A stretch of 13,265 nt of DNA from Parafannyhessea sp902761955 (GTDB lineage Bacteria > Actinomycetota > Coriobacteriia > Coriobacteriales > Atopobiaceae). The position numbers and the translations under genes were made by a program. The notes beneath the pieces were generated by a model. It saw nothing but the letters and a program-made list of their open reading frames with translations. It was not told the origin of the DNA and searched no databases. The stretch spans positions 1-13,265 of the forward strand of contig CACWMM010000050.1 of NCBI GenBank assembly GCA_902761955.1, read 5' to 3'. How positions within the stretch are numbered: position 1 is the first letter of the stretch; the number at the start of each line of letters is the position of its first letter. This document shows, piece after piece, positions 10,973 to 13,265 of the stretch.

Positions 10973-13265
10973 CTAATGCGCCCGGCGCAACCAACATTGC
11001 ACAAACTTACCCGCACGGCCGCCTTTGCGCGCGGGGCCGGCTTCCTGCCCGCGCGCACGGCCGCGAGCGCCGCCGCCACGCGCCTGACCTGCACGGCTGC
11101 CTCCGCCTCGCCCAACAGCGTGCAGTCCGCCATGAAGCGCGTCACGCCCGCCGAGAAGAGCTCGCCCATCTGGGGCGTCGCGTCCAGCGGGTTGCGCGGC
11201 ATAGATGTGGCTGCGACCCTCGAGGTCGGTGCGCACCGGCATGAGCGAGCCGTCGCGCGTCTTGAGCGCACAGCGCTCCTGCCGCAGGCGGCAGCGCGCG
11301 CAGTCGTGGATGCAGCGGTTCGCCACCTGCAGTACGCAGTGCTCGCTCGTCATCGCGCGCGTGCGGCCGCTCACCACCAGGCCCACCGGCACGTCGGACG
11401 CGCCGGCAAGCTCGCATGCCTCCGCAAGCGTCAGCTCAGGCGAGAGCCACACGCCGCGGGCGCCCGCCTCCTCAAGCGCAAGCAGGCAGCTGGGGTTGTG
11501 CACGGGTATGCACGGCCTCACCTCGGCAAGAGCGCCGCGCTCGCGCGCGAGCACCAGCTCGGACACGTTGCCCACGCCGCACGGGCGGCCTGCCTCAACC
11601 AGCGGGTCAAGCCGGTCGTGGTCCACCTCGCGGCACACCTCGTCCAGCCAGGGCACCGGCTCCATGGGCCACGCGGCACCGCGCTCGCGCGCCAGTACCA
11701 GCGCGTCCGGCGTCGCGTACAAGCGCGTCGCGCCGGCGCCCACGGCCGCGCATGCCACCTCCGGCGTCGGCACCAGGGCGCACACCTCGCCGGCAGGCCG
11801 CGCGGCAGGAGCACCGGCCGCGATGCCCGGGGCCTCCTCGGCAAGCGCCTTGCGCACGCGCCCCCGCGCGCGGCGAAGCTCCGCCGCAAGCGCGTTTGCG
11901 TCCGGCACGTCCGCAAGGCCCTCCTTGCGCGCCGCGTCGCTCGTGGGCGCAAGTATGGCCTGCTCAAGCAGGTCGCATGCCTGGGCGCGCACCTTATGCA
12001 CGGCCGAGAAGCCCATGCCCGCGCCCTCGTCCAGGTCAACGTCAAACGCGACGGGCTCAAACGGGCTCGTGCCCATGCGGCCCACGTGCTCCACAAGGTC
12101 CTCGCGCGTCACGGCCCGCGTGCGCGCCGGCTCCACCACGAAGCCCTCCGCCGTCGCGCTCGCGACGCCGGACGGCAGCGGCGCGGCGCACGTCAGCGTC
12201 ACCGCGAACGGCCGGCCCACCCGCGCGGTCACGGCCACGCGCACGGGAAGGCGGCGGCGCTTCTCGCCCGAGGCGGCGCGAGCGGCCTCGTCCATTGCGC
12301 GCTCGGAGCGGATCACGCGAACGGGGCAGCCCACTGGCATGGGGCGCGCCGTCTTGCAGCAGATCACGTCGCCGGCGGCGGCGTCAGCCTCCGCGCGGGT
12401 CGTCAAAAACTGCGACGGGTCGTCCTGCGGGCGCACCTCCAGAAGGTCGCCGGCGCCCACGGGCGCGTCCAGGCGCACGTCCACCTCAGCCATCGTCACG
12501 GTGCGAAAGCGGTCGCGCCCACCACTCCCGCCGCCGCGGCGCACCTTCGCGCTCCCCAGGTCGCGTGTCGCCACCACGGTGCCCACCAGCTCGCCGCGGT
12601 TGTTCGAGCGGTCGTAGCTCATCATGTCGTTGTCCGAGCGGCCGTCCAGATAGCTGTTCGTGAAGTCGCGGTTGAACGCCCGCGCCAGCGTGCGGCTGCG
12701 CGCGGCATCGTCCGCCTCGGTCACCTCGCGGCCGGCCGCAAGGTCGTCCAGCTGCGCGCGGTACGCACTGATGACGGAGTACACGTAGTCCGGCGCCTTC
12801 ATGCGGCCCTCTACCTTGAGCGACCCCAGCCCGGCCGCGGTCAGGCGCGGCAGGTCGTCCAGCGTGCGGAAGTCCTTCGGGCACAGCGGGCGGCCCGCCC
12901 CGGGGGCGGAAATTACGTTGCCGTCGCCGTCCACCAGGTCGTACGGCAGGCGGCACGGCTGCGCGCACAGCCCGCGGTTCGCGCTGCGCCCGCCGCGAAG
13001 CGAGCTCATCATGCACACGCCGGAGTAGCAGAAGCACAGCGCGCCGTGGCCAAAGCTCTCCAGCTCCACGCCCTCGCGCGCGATGCGCCCGATCTCCGCC
13101 ACGGAAAGCTCGCGCGAAAGCGTCACGCGCTCCGCGCCCAGCTCGCCACACCAACGCGTCGCGCGCGCGTCGTGCACGTTCGCCTGCGTCGATATGTGGC
13201 ACTCGATCCGGGGCCACAGGCGCCTCGCCTCCGCAAGCAGACCCCAGTCCTGGATGATGAACGCG
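10973..13265 (-). CDS. U32 family peptidase-type protein (partial, with a C-terminal frameshift)
   Basis: The frame is open to the right edge; the first visible residues read AFIIQDWGLL, normal for the middle of the N-terminal U32 barrel, so the true start lies outside. The U32 signature is clear near 13010-13065 (ESFGHGALCFCYSGVC, then SLRGGRSANRGLCAQPCR), followed by LKVEGRMKAPDYVYSVISAYR. Annotated 'peptidases' of this family include bacterial RlhA and TrhP, which hydroxylate 23S rRNA and tRNA. A second half ends in a Cys-rich stretch at 11262-11345 (five Cys in EHCVLQ...CIHDCARCRL...C), suited to an Fe-S cluster. After RSHIYAAQP the frame leaves the family: PLDATPQMGELFSAG continues in another frame, as if one C was inserted in the CCC at 11189-11191. 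The tail to 10973 is therefore out of frame. A sequencing error, a real frameshift or recoding are all possible. It is the first of the U32/NifU-like/lgt group. Confidence 0.85.
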   Translation of the reverse strand, partial: AFIIQDWGLLAEARRLWPRIECHISTQANVHDARATRWCGELGAERVTLSRELSVAEIGRIAREGVELESFGHGALCFCYSGVCMMSSLRGGRSANRGLCAQPCRLPYDLVDGDGNVISAPGAGRPLCPKDFRTLDDLPRLTAAGLGSLKVEGRMKAPDYVYSVISAYRAQLDDLAAGREVTEADDAARSRTLARAFNRDFTNSYLDGRSDNDMMSYDRSNNRGELVGTVVATRDLGSAKVRRGGGSGGRDRFRTVTMAEVDVRLDAPVGAGDLLEVRPQDDPSQFLTTRAEADAAAGDVICCKTARPMPVGCPVRVIRSERAMDEAARAASGEKRRRLPVRVAVTARVGRPFAVTLTCAAPLPSGVASATAEGFVVEPARTRAVTREDLVEHVGRMGTSPFEPVAFDVDLDEGAGMGFSAVHKVRAQACDLLEQAILAPTSDAARKEGLADVPDANALAAELRRARGRVRKALAEEAPGIAAGAPAARPAGEVCALVPTPEVACAAVGAGATRLYATPDALVLARERGAAWPMEPVPWLDEVCREVDHDRLDPLVEAGRPCGVGNVSELVLARERGALAEVRPCIPVHNPSCLLALEEAGARGVWLSPELTLAEACELAGASDVPVGLVVSGRTRAMTSEHCVLQVANRCIHDCARCRLRQERCALKTRDGSLMPVRTDLEGRSHIYAAQPAGRDAPDGRALLGGRDALHGGLHAVGRGGGSRAGQARGGGARGRARGQEAGPARKGGRAGKFVQCWLRRAH

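Noticed and set aside
1..13265. CRISPR arrays, insertion sequences, integrase or attachment sites
   Set aside because: I found no regularly spaced direct repeats, transposase-like frames or terminal inverted repeats. The only short tandem repeat is the in-frame stalk repeat.

Overview
The window is GC-rich throughout (roughly two thirds G+C by eye) and every gene I can support lies on the minus strand. The gene content (an energy-coupling-factor transporter with dedicated subunits, a large repeat-rich surface protein with degenerate Ig-like domains, lgt and a small NifU-like protein) suggests a high-GC anaerobic actinobacterium of the Coriobacteriia, perhaps an Olsenella/Atopobium-type organism. 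That placement is an inference from style and content, not from a marker gene.

Reading in the direction of transcription (right to left): the right edge carries a U32-family peptidase/hydroxylase-type gene, cut by the window edge, whose last ~70 codons are out of frame with the family. It is followed by a 99-aa NifU-like Fe-S scaffold protein and by lgt (prolipoprotein diacylglyceryl transferase). A ~320-base non-coding gap (9340-9661) follows. It holds a possible terminator hairpin, an extended -10 promoter and a structured leader that resembles a cobalamin riboswitch.

Downstream of that leader is a tightly packed operon of at least five genes. (1) A 1737-aa exported protein with degenerate Ig-like domains, two transcobalamin-like DUF4430 domains, a PQQ-type beta-propeller, a low-complexity stalk and a C-terminal membrane anchor. 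(2) A 411-aa membrane-anchored protein with one DUF4430 domain. (3) An EcfT-type transmembrane subunit. (4) A tandem (fused) EcfA-type ATPase. (5) The beginning of an ECF S-component, truncated at the left edge. Junctions are TAATG, a 1-base gap (chosen start), TGATG and ATGA, so the genes are probably translationally coupled.

The main hypothesis is that this is a riboswitch-controlled vitamin B12/corrinoid acquisition system. The two surface DUF4430 proteins would capture corrinoid outside the cell and pass it to a dedicated ECF importer of the S/AA/T (CbrTUV-like) kind. DUF4430 is related to the C-terminal domain of animal transcobalamin and intrinsic factor, and beta-propellers bind B12 in Bacteroides BtuG, so the surface protein combines two folds that each bind B12 elsewhere. 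The ECF and DUF4430 assignments are well supported. The ligand, the riboswitch class and the relay mechanism are inferred.
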